From contig CAMDHJ010000003.1 in assembly GCA_945897865.1 (NCBI GenBank), positions 1-62,686 on the forward strand: a DNA stretch of 62,686 bases, written 5' to 3'. Below the pieces are notes generated by a model that was not told the DNA's origin, made no database searches, and was given only the letters and a program-made list of their open reading frames with translations. Of the stretch, positions 45,328 to 54,066 are shown in pieces; the stretch's first letter is position 1, and every line of letters starts with the position of its first letter. Both the position numbers and the translations under genes were made by a program. Source of the DNA: Tepidiphilus sp. J10 (GTDB lineage Bacteria > Pseudomonadota > Gammaproteobacteria > Burkholderiales > Thiobacillaceae).

Positions 45328-45561
45328 CCTGGATTCCTCTGTTGACCGCTCCTTAGCCCTTGAGATGTCCCATGAATACAAGCGTTATCGCCTTCGATCA
45401 GCCTCACCAATCGGGTAAGCCCGCTACGCGTCCGATTGCGGGCCTGCCGGGCCGTCTGGCCGCGTTGCTCGTCGTTGCAGGGAACGACCATGCGCCTCCT
45501 CGCGCCTTGCCAGACAACCCGGCAGACCCACACTCAAACGAGTCCAACAGAGGAATCTAGG
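45328..45561 (+). repeat. Dispersed repeat, copy C (complete, 234 bp)
   Basis: This is the only copy with both ends: CCTGGATTCCTCTGTTG (45328-45344) and CAACAGAGGAATCTAGG (45545-45561), inverted with one mismatch. Inside is a short frame beginning MNTSVIAFDQ at 45372. It abuts the MoaD-like stop codon. Size, inverted ends and lack of transposase fit a MITE-like element. No clear target duplication is seen. Confidence 0.8.
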
Positions 45562-45650
45562 ACAATGGCTCGCCGCCAGCACGACCAGCTCGACAAGCGC
45601 GAGCACCCGTTTCTGTTCGCGCTGCGCGAACCACGCCCGCAGGTGCGGTA

Positions 45651-45812
45651 TCACCATTTGACGTCCACCCAGTCAAGCGACCACGACACCACCCAGTCGC
45701 CTTCTCTGACCGAACTACGCCAGGCGCGCACGTTGAGCACATGCAGGCCTTTGGAAACTTCGCCATCCTCACCCTTGCCGTCCCAGATGCGCGGCTTGTC
45801 GCACCCGACTCA
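45651..45812 (-). pseudogene. Orphan C-terminal gene fragment
   Basis: A minus-strand frame ending at TGA 45651 reads like protein (DKPRIWDGKGEDGEV, GLHVLNVRAW, VVSWSLDWVDVKW) but has no start codon and stops in-frame immediately upstream. I do not recognise the family. It may be a broken tail of the secreted-protein cluster to the right. Confidence 0.35.
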
Positions 45813-45823
45813 GGTATCGCGGG

Positions 45824-46318
45824 TCAGATGAGCGCGGCCTGCGGCTCGACGCCGAACGCTTCGGGCAGGCGAAAAAACTGCTCGCCGCGGCCCTTGGCAT
45901 TGAGGGTGTAGACGAAAGGCTCCGCGCCCGGGATTTTCATTTCGATTCGCAGCCGCGCGCCGGTGGCTTCGTAATCCACAACGAAGGGTGCGCCACCTTG
46001 CACCAGCCCATGCATGGCGAAGCTGCTCATGGAGAAGGCGTCGGGCAGTGTCGGGCCCGAATTGGCGAGTTGAGCGGCGTCGCCGGGATCGTCCGATGCC
46101 CTTTTGTCCTTGCCGCAGCCGGTGAAGATGCAGGTCAGGTCGATGCCGATGCCAATGCCGCCGCGCGGATTTGCGCGCTCCGTGGGGACGTCGTTGAAGT
46201 CGCTGTGGAGATCGTCCCGGCTCGCTCCGGCACTGCCGGCTAACCCGGCAGCGAGAACAAGCACGGCGAGCCTAAGAGCTTGCAACCCGAGTTTGGAAAA
46301 TTTTCGATCGCTGGACAT
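45824..46318 (-). CDS. Hypothetical exported protein
   Basis: The 164-residue product starts at ATG 46318 after AAGGAGCGAGATC. A signal peptide ends near GSAGA-SRDD. The mature part has two cysteines in a short loop (LTCIFTGCGKDK) and a beta-rich end. I recognise no family. It is the last intact gene of the minus-strand cytochrome cluster. Confidence 0.65.
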   Translation of the reverse strand: MSSDRKFSKLGLQALRLAVLVLAAGLAGSAGASRDDLHSDFNDVPTERANPRGGIGIGIDLTCIFTGCGKDKRASDDPGDAAQLANSGPTLPDAFSMSSFAMHGLVQGGAPFVVDYEATGARLRIEMKIPGAEPFVYTLNAKGRGEQFFRLPEAFGVEPQAALI

Positions 46319-46345
46319 GATCTCGCTCCTTGTCGGTGCCCGCGC

Positions 46346-46648
46346 TCAGCGCAGCAATTCGCCCGAGCTGTACAGCAGTCCGCATTCGGACAGGCCGGGG
46401 CGACGGGCATTGCAGTTGTCCGCGATGTGGCCCTGCGCACCGCCGCGTTCGTAACCCCAGATTCCGGTGCGCATGTCGATCCAGTAGCGCCCATCGGGCA
46501 CGCGGCTGCTGCTGACCCGGTCCAGATATGCAAGGTCGGCGGCGCCCATGCGCTCGCCGTTCACCACGACGAAGCGGGCCGAGGCTGTTTCGGCAAACAA
46601 GGCCGCACAACCGAACAGCGCGGCAAATAGAAGCGATCTGCTTTTCAT
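46346..46648 (-). CDS. Small exported protein
   Basis: The 100-residue product starts at ATG 46648 behind AAAGGAGGCCAC. It has a signal peptide cut near ETASA-RFVV and a mature domain of about 75 residues with GRYWIDMRTGIWGYE and two cysteines (CNARRPGLSEC). I recognise no family. It sits between the metallopeptidase and the other small exported protein. Confidence 0.68.
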   Translation of the reverse strand: MKSRSLLFAALFGCAALFAETASARFVVVNGERMGAADLAYLDRVSSSRVPDGRYWIDMRTGIWGYERGGAQGHIADNCNARRPGLSECGLLYSSGELLR

Positions 46649-46720
46649 GTGGCCTCCTTTGGACGCAGGCATCATTGCCGCGCCACCGCTGCCTGCGTCC
46701 GTCATTCGGCAGCGACGCGC

Positions 46721-47980
46721 TTACCGTCCCCGCTTACCGTTCCAGGTTCCGGCGTTGTCTGCGGATTGCCGATAGCCCCAGGTTCCGTCGAAAGTCTTGC
46801 CGTCGCGGCTGGCGTGGAAGACGCCGCGGCCATGGTTGCCGGCCCACTGCCATTCGAAGTTCAGACGCCGGCCGTCGATCCGGCCGGCGAGGCTGCCGAT
46901 GCCGACGCCGAAGCTGTACTGTCCCTGCACGCGTTCGCCTGTGCGTCGGAAATCGATGCGCACGGGAAACGCGGCTTCGCCCAACTGGGTCGCCCGCCCG
47001 ACGTAGCTGCCGGAGTAGGCTTCCGTCGCGGCGCTGGCGGCGGCGCGGGGCAGTTCGCCGGGATGGTGCGGCTTCAGCGAGGCAAACGTGGCGGTTTTGC
47101 CGGCGGCGGCGAAACCGGTGCGAATGTCGGGGTCGTCCATCAAGCCGGCAAGCTGGCGCAGGCCTTGCGCCAGGCCGCGATCCTCGACGCGCTCGGCCAG
47201 CGTGCGCAGGCGCGCGCCGCTCAGCGGATGGGTGTCTGCCTCCGACGTCGGGTAGCCCGCCCAACTCGCATCGGCCATGAAGAACACCAGGCTGCCCAGC
47301 GGCGGCAGCGGCGTGCGCGCCATTACCTCGGCGGCGAAACGGTCGGCGGCTTCCTCGTTCATGCGCGAACGCGCGCCGCGGCCGCCGCGATGGCCGTGAA
47401 CCACGTGGCCAAGCTCGTGCAGCAGGATGAAAGTGCGCGCGGTGACGAAATGCCCCAGTGCGAGTTCGTCCACCTGTTTGTCGTCGAGCGCATTGGCGGG
47501 AATGCCGAGCGCGGCGAGCGGCGCCAACGCCGGCGTCGGACTGGCCCTGCCGTAGCGCAGCATGGCGGTGAAATCGGAAATCGTCTCCAGGCTGTAGCCC
47601 TTGATCTGCAGCCAGGCGTAGGCGGTGCACAGATCGTCGGGAAACTTGAGCGAATACAACGGCATGACGACACGCCAGCCATCCGCGTAGAAGGCGAGCG
47701 GACGGCCACGCTGGCTGCCTTCCGCCTGCGTCGGCATGTCCAGCCGCACGGCCGCCAGCCGGCGGCGCTCGTCGGCGAGCAGGACCGGGCGGATCACCTC
47801 GTCGAGAATTTTCTGCGTCGAGCGTCGATAGCGCGCGCCCCAGTGATCGAGCGTGGCGCGATCGTACAGCCCGGGTTCGATTGCCTGCGCTGGCGGCACG
47901 GCCAACGCGGCCGACGCGGCAGCCAGCGCGAACGCGGCCCATGCAAACCAGCGGGCATCAAGGCGGGGGGCGTGATTCAC
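46721..47980 (-). CDS. Exported zinc metallopeptidase-like protein (HELGH)
   Basis: The 419-residue product starts at GTG 47980 in the GTGA overlap with the stop of the preceding gene. A signal peptide ends near AQA-IEPG. The N-terminal domain resembles DUF4344 putative metallopeptidases, with zinc motif HELGH in LHELGHVVHGH followed by MNEEAADRFAAEVM, whose Glu may be the third ligand. The last 130 residues form a beta-rich domain (YVGRATQLG, FNFEWQW-like strands). It is probably periplasmic. Context with cytochromes suggests a maturation or quality-control role, which is inference. Confidence 0.76.
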   Translation of the reverse strand: MNHAPRLDARWFAWAAFALAAASAALAVPPAQAIEPGLYDRATLDHWGARYRRSTQKILDEVIRPVLLADERRRLAAVRLDMPTQAEGSQRGRPLAFYADGWRVVMPLYSLKFPDDLCTAYAWLQIKGYSLETISDFTAMLRYGRASPTPALAPLAALGIPANALDDKQVDELALGHFVTARTFILLHELGHVVHGHRGGRGARSRMNEEAADRFAAEVMARTPLPPLGSLVFFMADASWAGYPTSEADTHPLSGARLRTLAERVEDRGLAQGLRQLAGLMDDPDIRTGFAAAGKTATFASLKPHHPGELPRAAASAATEAYSGSYVGRATQLGEAAFPVRIDFRRTGERVQGQYSFGVGIGSLAGRIDGRRLNFEWQWAGNHGRGVFHASRDGKTFDGTWGYRQSADNAGTWNGKRGR

Positions 47981-48633
47981 GGCTGCGCTCCCGCCGCGCC
48001 ATAGCGGAAATACTTGGCTGCGGCCGCGATTTCCGGCGGCGGCGGATCGCGCTCGCCCTCGTTCAGCCAAGCCTCGAAGCGCGCCGGATCGCTCCAGCCC
48101 GCTTCGTTCTGCGGCCACACCGGCTGTATCAGCGCGAACTTGATGCGCGGCAGGGCGAGCTCGACTTCAGTGCGGTCCTGCGGCAGCAGGTCGCTGCGCA
48201 GCTTGGGCAAAATCGTGTTGAGTGCGGCAATGTCGCGCCTGAGCAGGACGCGGGCATCGGCGCGCCGGTCGGCTTCGCCCGCAGCGTCATATGCGCCCAC
48301 GCCGCTGAAGCGCGGGGTTTGCTACGTGCCTACCGGCGGTGCCGCCCTGGGTTGCGCCACGCTGCCTTCAACGCGGCCGTCGTTGGTTTCCACCACTACG
48401 CCCTTGTAGAGGGACAGCGCAACCACGGCGGCGCCGAACAGCGCGAAGAACACCCCGGGGCCGATGCGGCTGAGCACGATCGAGGCATCCAGCAGCTTGA
48501 TGCTGCCTTCGCCCTCGCGCCGCTCCGGCAGGCGCAGGAACAGGCGGTAGCCGAAGTAGATCGAGAGGCCGCCGATGAAGATCCCGGCCAGACGTTCGAT
48601 GGAGCGCAGGAGGATGGCGGTGTCGAGGTCCAT
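47977..48633 (-). pseudogene. Membrane-anchored protein split by an in-frame TAG
   Basis: The 5' part (48633-48322, 103 codons) has two hydrophobic segments (LAGIFIGGLSIYFGYRLFL, GVFFALFGAAVVALSLY). After TAG at 48324-48322 the same frame stays open for a further 114 codons to 47977, beginning QTPRFSGVGAYDAAG, with protein-like composition. The downstream half has a GTG at 48300 but no ribosome site. The simplest reading is one gene of about 217 residues broken by a nonsense change, possibly CAG to TAG. Two separate genes remain possible. Confidence 0.6.
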
Positions 48634-48645
48634 GGCCGGCGCGCG

Positions 48646-50112
48646 TTACAGGGTTTTCAGGTATTCCAGCAGGTCGGTCTTGTCGCTCGCTGGCAGGGCG
48701 GTGCCGAAGGAATGGCCGCCGTTGCCGTTGCCGCGCAGGCGGGTGTCGTACTGCGTGCCCGCGCGCTCGGCCTCGGCGCCCTGGACGACGAAGCCGACCT
48801 GGATCGGGTCGTAGACGTCGTAACCGCGCCAGAACACTTGTGGCCGCTGCGCCGGCGACTGCAACAGATCGGCCAGACTCGGCACCGAGCCGTTGTGGAG
48901 ATAGGGCGCGCGCAGCCAGATGCCGTCGAGGAACTGCACCAGATAGCCGGTCAGCGGCGCTTCCACCAAGCCCTTGCGTTCAATGCCGAGATCGCTGACC
49001 GCCTTGTTGCCGGCAATCGCTTCCTGTTTGCCCCAGGTATCCATGCGACCACGATCGGTGCCGATCTCCGCCAGCGGCATCACCGTGCCGGTGCGGGCGC
49101 TGGCATGGCAACCGGCACAGTGAGCGGCGAACACCGATTTTCCCCGCGCCGCAGCGGCAGTATCGATGGAGAACGGATATTTCGGTGATGGCTTGTTGCT
49201 CAGATAGGCCACCAACCAATCGATATGGTCCTGAAACTCGGCCATGTCTTTCGGTGCTGCACCCATCACGCCCAGAGTCGAGTCGATCACCACGGAATAC
49301 ACGTCGTGGGTATCACCGGAGAAGTTCAGCCGCGAAGTAGCCAGATTCCCGGCCTGATATTTCTTCAGGTTCCAGATCGAGGCGAAATCGGTTGGACCGA
49401 AGGTGTCGTCCATCGGCCAATTGATCAGAAAATACTTCGGCAGATTCATAGCATCATCGCGCCCGCGTCCCCACTCGGGGAAATCGTGACGATAGATCCA
49501 GGCAAACTGAGCTTCCCGCTCCAGCAGCTTCTTCCGCGTCAAAGGAATAATCAAATAGCGATAAGCCAAACGATCAATGAAATCCAGATTGGCCGCCAGA
49601 TCGATCTCCGTCATCAGCGTATCGGCGTTGAAACGCGGGTCTTTGGCGCAATCGATCAAAAAGTGGAAAAAAGCCTCCAGATCCAGCGTGTGATTCGGTC
49701 CGGTCAGCACCAGCGTCGGCGTTTCGTCGGCTTGTTTGCGGTAGCTGGCGACATGGCAGGTCGCGCAGTTGTTGCCGACGCGATCAAAACCGATGCGTCG
49801 CTTGGTGAACCCCATCGGCAACTCGCGTCCTTCCTCCCAGACCATGCCGAAACTGGCATAACCGATGCCCGGTTTCGGCAGTTTTTCCGGAAACACGCGC
49901 GGCAGTACATAGAAAATCCAGTACGGGATGCCGGCATCGTGCTCGGCGCCAATCGAACCGTATTTGAAGCGGTCGTCCGGATTTCCGAACTCACTGGGGC
50001 CATGGTCGCGCAACAAGCGGTCCCAACCGATCAGGCCCAGCATGACGATCAGCACCAGACCTAACAACAGACTGTTTCTGATCCAGGGAGGGCAACGACT
50101 AAGCATCCACAT
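48646..50112 (-). CDS. Di-haem c-type cytochrome, cytochrome-c-peroxidase/RoxA-like
   Basis: The 488-residue protein has an N-terminal membrane anchor (residues 13-30) and two haem c motifs, CATCH and CAGCH. After the second haem it has WLRAPYLHNGSVPSLADLL, a block shared by MauG/cytochrome-c-peroxidase relatives including the rubber oxygenase RoxA group. The ATG 50112 follows GGAGACCCGTT, which overlaps the stop region of the upstream paralogue. It should be periplasmic and membrane-anchored. Peroxidase, oxygenase and plain electron-transfer roles cannot be separated by sequence reading. Confidence 0.82.
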   Translation of the reverse strand: MWMLSRCPPWIRNSLLLGLVLIVMLGLIGWDRLLRDHGPSEFGNPDDRFKYGSIGAEHDAGIPYWIFYVLPRVFPEKLPKPGIGYASFGMVWEEGRELPMGFTKRRIGFDRVGNNCATCHVASYRKQADETPTLVLTGPNHTLDLEAFFHFLIDCAKDPRFNADTLMTEIDLAANLDFIDRLAYRYLIIPLTRKKLLEREAQFAWIYRHDFPEWGRGRDDAMNLPKYFLINWPMDDTFGPTDFASIWNLKKYQAGNLATSRLNFSGDTHDVYSVVIDSTLGVMGAAPKDMAEFQDHIDWLVAYLSNKPSPKYPFSIDTAAAARGKSVFAAHCAGCHASARTGTVMPLAEIGTDRGRMDTWGKQEAIAGNKAVSDLGIERKGLVEAPLTGYLVQFLDGIWLRAPYLHNGSVPSLADLLQSPAQRPQVFWRGYDVYDPIQVGFVVQGAEAERAGTQYDTRLRGNGNGGHSFGTALPASDKTDLLEYLKTL

Positions 50113-50122
50113 AACGGGTCTC

Positions 50123-51604
50123 CTAGAATGTTTTTAAGTATTCGAGCAAGGCCCGCTTGTCTGCTTCAGCCAAATCCGTGCCGTACCCGGGGCCTTCGTG
50201 GCCAGCGTTGCCGTTGCCGGAGATACGGGTATCGAAGGCGAACAGCGCCCTGCCCTGGCTGTTCGGCTGGTCGGCGACAAAGCCCATGCGGTTCTGGTCA
50301 TACACCTCGTTGCCGCGATAGAACAGGACCGGTCGCCGCGCCGTCGGCTGCAGCAAATCCCACAGCGTCGGCACCGAGCCGTTGTGCAGATAAGGCGCCC
50401 GCAGCCAGAGGCCGTCCAGCGGCGCGTTGGCATACCCGAAGGTCTTGCGGAAATGGCGGAAGCGGCGTTCCGGATCAGCCGAGTACAGCATGCCCTGATT
50501 CTGCGCGAGCTGCGGGGTGTAGGAATCGAGCCGACCACGGTCGGTGCCAATGACTGCAATCGGCGTCACCTTGCCGACGTAATCGCCGGTGAAATCGCTA
50601 CCGGATTTGCCGTGGCAGGCGGCGCAGGTGGCGTCGTAGACGGCCTTGCCGCGCGCGCTCAACGGGGTGTCGATGGGGAAATATTTGCTGAACGCGGGCG
50701 GCGAAGCCGTGGCGATCCATCCCTCGATGCGGGCGATGGCGGCATGATCGATCAGTTTCGGTGTCGCCCCGGTGCCGAAGGCGGCGGACAGGTTGCGCTC
50801 CTCGACGCGGCTATTGTTGCCATCCCAGTGCAACTGCATGCCCTGCTTCTTCGCCTGGTTCCAGATCGCCGGGAAGTCGGACACGCCGATCAGTTCTTCC
50901 TTCGGCAACTGCTCGAACGCCGTACCGAAGATCGCCTTGGCTGAATTGAAGGTATCCACCCGCCCCGGCCCCCATTCATCCTGCATGTGGATGAAGCGCA
51001 TGCGCCCGAGCAGGCCGGCTACACCGTCGCGCATCAGATGGATGCCCAATGGATAGATCACCCAGCGGTCGAGCAGGCTCAACCCGCCTGCTTTCTCCGC
51101 GATGCGTGGCACCACCTGCGACGGTGTGAAGCGTCGATCATTGACGCAGGCCTGGACGAACTTCTGGAAGCGCATCAGATCGAGCTGGTTCGCCGGCATG
51201 CCGACCACCAGCATCGGCTCGGCGTTGGCGGTGGTGCGCACGGTCGATGCGTGACACACCGCACAATTCAGGAACACGCGATCAATACCCAGATGCCGGC
51301 GTTTCGACATGCCAACTGGCAGATCGCGGCCGGGCTCGAAAATAAATCCAAGCGATTGATAGCCCTGGCCCGGCAACAAATCCGGGCACACCTCCGGCAG
51401 CACCTGGAATAGCCAGAACGGGAAGCCCATGTTGCGCTCGCCGCCGGTGGAACCGTATTTGAAGTGTTCCACAGGATCGTCATAGGTCACCGGTCGATCC
51501 GGCAGAAATCGGATTGCTGCAGCGATGGTGATCAGCAACAGCAGGATCAAACCACTCCAAAGCACGAAGCGGCAGGTGCGACAGCCTGAGTCACGCATAT
51601 TCAT
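50123..51604 (-). CDS. Di-haem c-type cytochrome, paralogue of the 48646 protein
   Basis: I start at ATG 51604, which overlaps the upstream stop (ATGA) and follows GGAGG. The 493-residue product has a membrane anchor (SGLILLLLITIAAAI), haem motifs CAVCH and CAACH, and WLRAPYLHNGSVPTLWDLL, then the closing LLEYLKTF. It is collinear with the next gene (FKYGSTGGERNMGFPFWLFQVLPEV versus the same region there), so the pair arose by tandem duplication. It terminates with TAG, showing that TAG is a normal stop in this genome. Confidence 0.83.
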   Translation of the reverse strand: MNMRDSGCRTCRFVLWSGLILLLLITIAAAIRFLPDRPVTYDDPVEHFKYGSTGGERNMGFPFWLFQVLPEVCPDLLPGQGYQSLGFIFEPGRDLPVGMSKRRHLGIDRVFLNCAVCHASTVRTTANAEPMLVVGMPANQLDLMRFQKFVQACVNDRRFTPSQVVPRIAEKAGGLSLLDRWVIYPLGIHLMRDGVAGLLGRMRFIHMQDEWGPGRVDTFNSAKAIFGTAFEQLPKEELIGVSDFPAIWNQAKKQGMQLHWDGNNSRVEERNLSAAFGTGATPKLIDHAAIARIEGWIATASPPAFSKYFPIDTPLSARGKAVYDATCAACHGKSGSDFTGDYVGKVTPIAVIGTDRGRLDSYTPQLAQNQGMLYSADPERRFRHFRKTFGYANAPLDGLWLRAPYLHNGSVPTLWDLLQPTARRPVLFYRGNEVYDQNRMGFVADQPNSQGRALFAFDTRISGNGNAGHEGPGYGTDLAEADKRALLEYLKTF

Positions 51605-53181
51605 CGCACTGCCTCCACACATTGAGGTAACTGGTTATACGGCTGCGTCAGCAAACGGGTGGTCGCGCCGGCGGGCAGGCGCGTAGCGATGTCGCGTTTC
51701 AGCGCCGCCAATTCAGCGGATTTCGCCCAATGTCCGGGCGAGATGCCGCGACTGGCGAGCATTGCAGCCGGCGGCATCGGCGCGACCCGGCGTTGCGGCT
51801 CGGCCACTTCAGCCATGCTCAGGCGCACGAAGATACGCGGCGCGCACTGCTGCAGGCGGGTGCTGGCGTGCTGCAGGCTGCCGTGCAGAAAGTTCGGCGG
51901 ATGCGGCAGCGTGGTGTCGTGGCAACTGGCGCAATGCGTCCGCCACAGCTTCAGCGGATCGGCATCGCGCGAAACCGCTTCAACGCGGGCTGGCGGCAGT
52001 TTCAGCGGGCGTTGGCGTGGCGCCAGGCCCTGCTCGCGCAACAGCGCATACAGCACTGCCTGGCTGAAAGGTTTTGCGGCAAAGCCCCCTTTTGCCAACA
52101 GCCGTTCCAATGCTGTAGTGACATCGCGCTTGCCGAGACGTTGCAGCGCACTGCGGTCGAGCATGCCGGCCAGGCCGACGATGAATGCGGTCTGGTCTGG
52201 TTTGCGCCAGACCTCAAGCAGCGGGCGCAGAAGCAATGGGTCATGAGCAGGATCGGGAAGCGCTGCCAGCGGATCGCGATTGGGCAGATCCGGATTTGGA
52301 ATGCCCAGACCGTTCGGCCACAGCCGGTTCCAGTTGCGCGTCAGCGCCGGCAGAGTGTTGGCAAGTGCGTCAGCCTGCGGCAGCTTACCAAAGCGGCCGT
52401 ATTCCACTGCGGCAGCAAACGCCTGAATACGGCAGCGGTCGCCCTCCGTCCCAGTGCCGCAACCTTGTTGCCACAGGGTTTGCCACACCGAAAACAGATT
52501 CGCGCGGTCGCTGGCGTTGTCGATGAAATAGGCGATGTCGGTGCCGCTCACCTTGACGCCGTAGAAATCGCGCCCGGCTGCCTACAGTTTCGCTGCAACA
52601 CCCGGATTGGCCGGCGTTTCGTCCCACAGCGGCCGGGCGAAAATCGGCGCGGCGTTCTGGTGACAGGCCAGGCATAAACTGCGCCGCGCATAGAACACGC
52701 TGGGCTTCGCCCCGGCACGATAGTCACGCACCACCTGAAACTCGAAACGGCCGGCGGCATCGTTGTAGCTGATCACCTCAACCACCTCGCCCTTTTCATG
52801 GAAGCCAAGAAACAACCGGTCCTTAAGCGGGGCATAGCCGGCCTTGTTGTCACCATCGGCGGCGGCAACCACGCGCGGAAAACGGAAGTAGTCTGGCGCC
52901 CCCGCCTCGCGCTGCAGCGAACGCCCGAGCGGAATCAACGTCACCTTCATCGGCAGCAAACCGCCCGCATCGGTGAGCATCTGAGCATTGATCCTGGCGA
53001 CCAGCCGCGAGAACGGATACGGCACCGGCGCATCGCCGATCAGTTCGTCGAAGCGCGAATGGCCGACTGGCGGCAGGTCCGTGCTTGCAACTTCCGCTTC
53101 AACATCTGCAATAACACCGGCGAAGGTCAACAGGGTGGCGATCATCAGTGTGGTCAGACGTATAGGTGTGCAAATCGGCAT
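51601..53181 (-). pseudogene. Di-haem cytochrome gene interrupted by in-frame TAG at codon 200
   Basis: From ATG 53181 the frame encodes a signal peptide, a conserved N-terminal domain and haem motif CLACH (residues 170-174), then meets TAG at 52584-52582. The same frame continues without another stop for 327 codons, resuming AAGRDFYGVKVSGTDIAYF and later giving a second haem motif CASCH. Both halves read as one c-type cytochrome of about 526 residues. CAG to TAG is the simplest cause. As written, the second haem would not be made unless the stop is read through. It lies 5 nt after the lipoprotein gene. Confidence 0.75.
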
Positions 53182-53185
53182 GCGG

Positions 53186-54055
53186 CTAGCGTTGCGCCAG
53201 CACTCGCTTCTGCGTACCGCTCCAGCAATCGTCCTTGACCTGGCCGATCTCGAACTCGGCGCGGCCGGCTTCATCCAGCGTCTTGCTGTGCAGCACGAAA
53301 TTCAGGATGAAAGCGTGGTCCATGTAGGCGCGGCCCAAGTACAGGCCCGGCCGCAGCATGCGGATTTCGTCGCGCACCTTGAGCCCGCGCCGGCCAGCGA
53401 GAAAGTCCGGCTTCTCGCGATAGCCCTTGATCTCGTCGGTGAAGGCATAGTCGATGATGATCGATTCGCGCCGCGAGTCGATCAGGCTCTGGCCGCAATA
53501 CAGCTTGGCCGGGAACAGCAGCCAGGCATCCTTGCCATCAACATCGATCTTCGGAATGTCGCCGGAACCGATCACCGTGCGCAGCAACGCCAGATCCTCA
53601 ATACGGTTGAGCAGCACTTTCTCGTCGCGATAAAACACCTTGCCCTTCCACAAGGCTTCGCCGGCGGTCTCCAGCATCTTGCCCTTGAAATTGACGCCGA
53701 GCCCCTTCAGCCCGCCGACCACTTCCGCCGCGCGCAACTTGCCGGAACTGCCGCGCGGAAACACGATTTCGCCATCGAACGCACCTTCCGGAATCGGGCC
53801 GGAACTCAGTCGCGCGTACAACTGGTCGAGTTCCTCCTGGTTCAGGCCGGCCAGGTATTTCGGCGTCACCTTGGTCAACTCGGACAGCGCCAGCGGGAAC
53901 TCATATTCCACCTGAGCGAAATCCGGTTTGCTGGCGTAGCTTTCGCCATACGGCGCAAACGGAATATCTGGCTTAGCGGCAAACCAACCGGATATTCTTT
54001 CGCAGCCGGGCAACAGGCTGAGCACCAGAGCGAGGAGCAGCAGGCATCGAGTCAT
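53186..54055 (-). CDS. Hypothetical lipoprotein of the cytochrome cluster
   Basis: The 289-residue product starts at ATG 54055 behind AAGGAGACGATC. A lipoprotein signal has lipobox LLPGC. The mature part is mixed alpha/beta with FPRGSSGKLRAAEVVGGLKG and YLGRAYMDHAFILNFVLHS. I recognise no catalytic motif. Its tight packing between two cytochrome genes (5-nt and 11-nt gaps) implies a joint function, perhaps anchoring or substrate handling, which is inference. Confidence 0.68.
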   Translation of the reverse strand: MTRCLLLLALVLSLLPGCERISGWFAAKPDIPFAPYGESYASKPDFAQVEYEFPLALSELTKVTPKYLAGLNQEELDQLYARLSSGPIPEGAFDGEIVFPRGSSGKLRAAEVVGGLKGLGVNFKGKMLETAGEALWKGKVFYRDEKVLLNRIEDLALLRTVIGSGDIPKIDVDGKDAWLLFPAKLYCGQSLIDSRRESIIIDYAFTDEIKGYREKPDFLAGRRGLKVRDEIRMLRPGLYLGRAYMDHAFILNFVLHSKTLDEAGRAEFEIGQVKDDCWSGTQKRVLAQR

Positions 54056-54066
54056 GATCGTCTCCT

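Noticed and set aside
46649-48004. 451-residue plus-strand frame
   Set aside because: Antisense to the HELGH metallopeptidase, which has a signal peptide, zinc motif and coupled start. The plus frame looks like an arginine/alanine-rich shadow.
48322-52584. Genetic recoding of TAG as a sense codon
   Set aside because: Real genes in the window end in TAG (GH17 at 30435, cytochrome at 50123), so TAG works as a stop. Nonsense mutation or sequence error is simpler.
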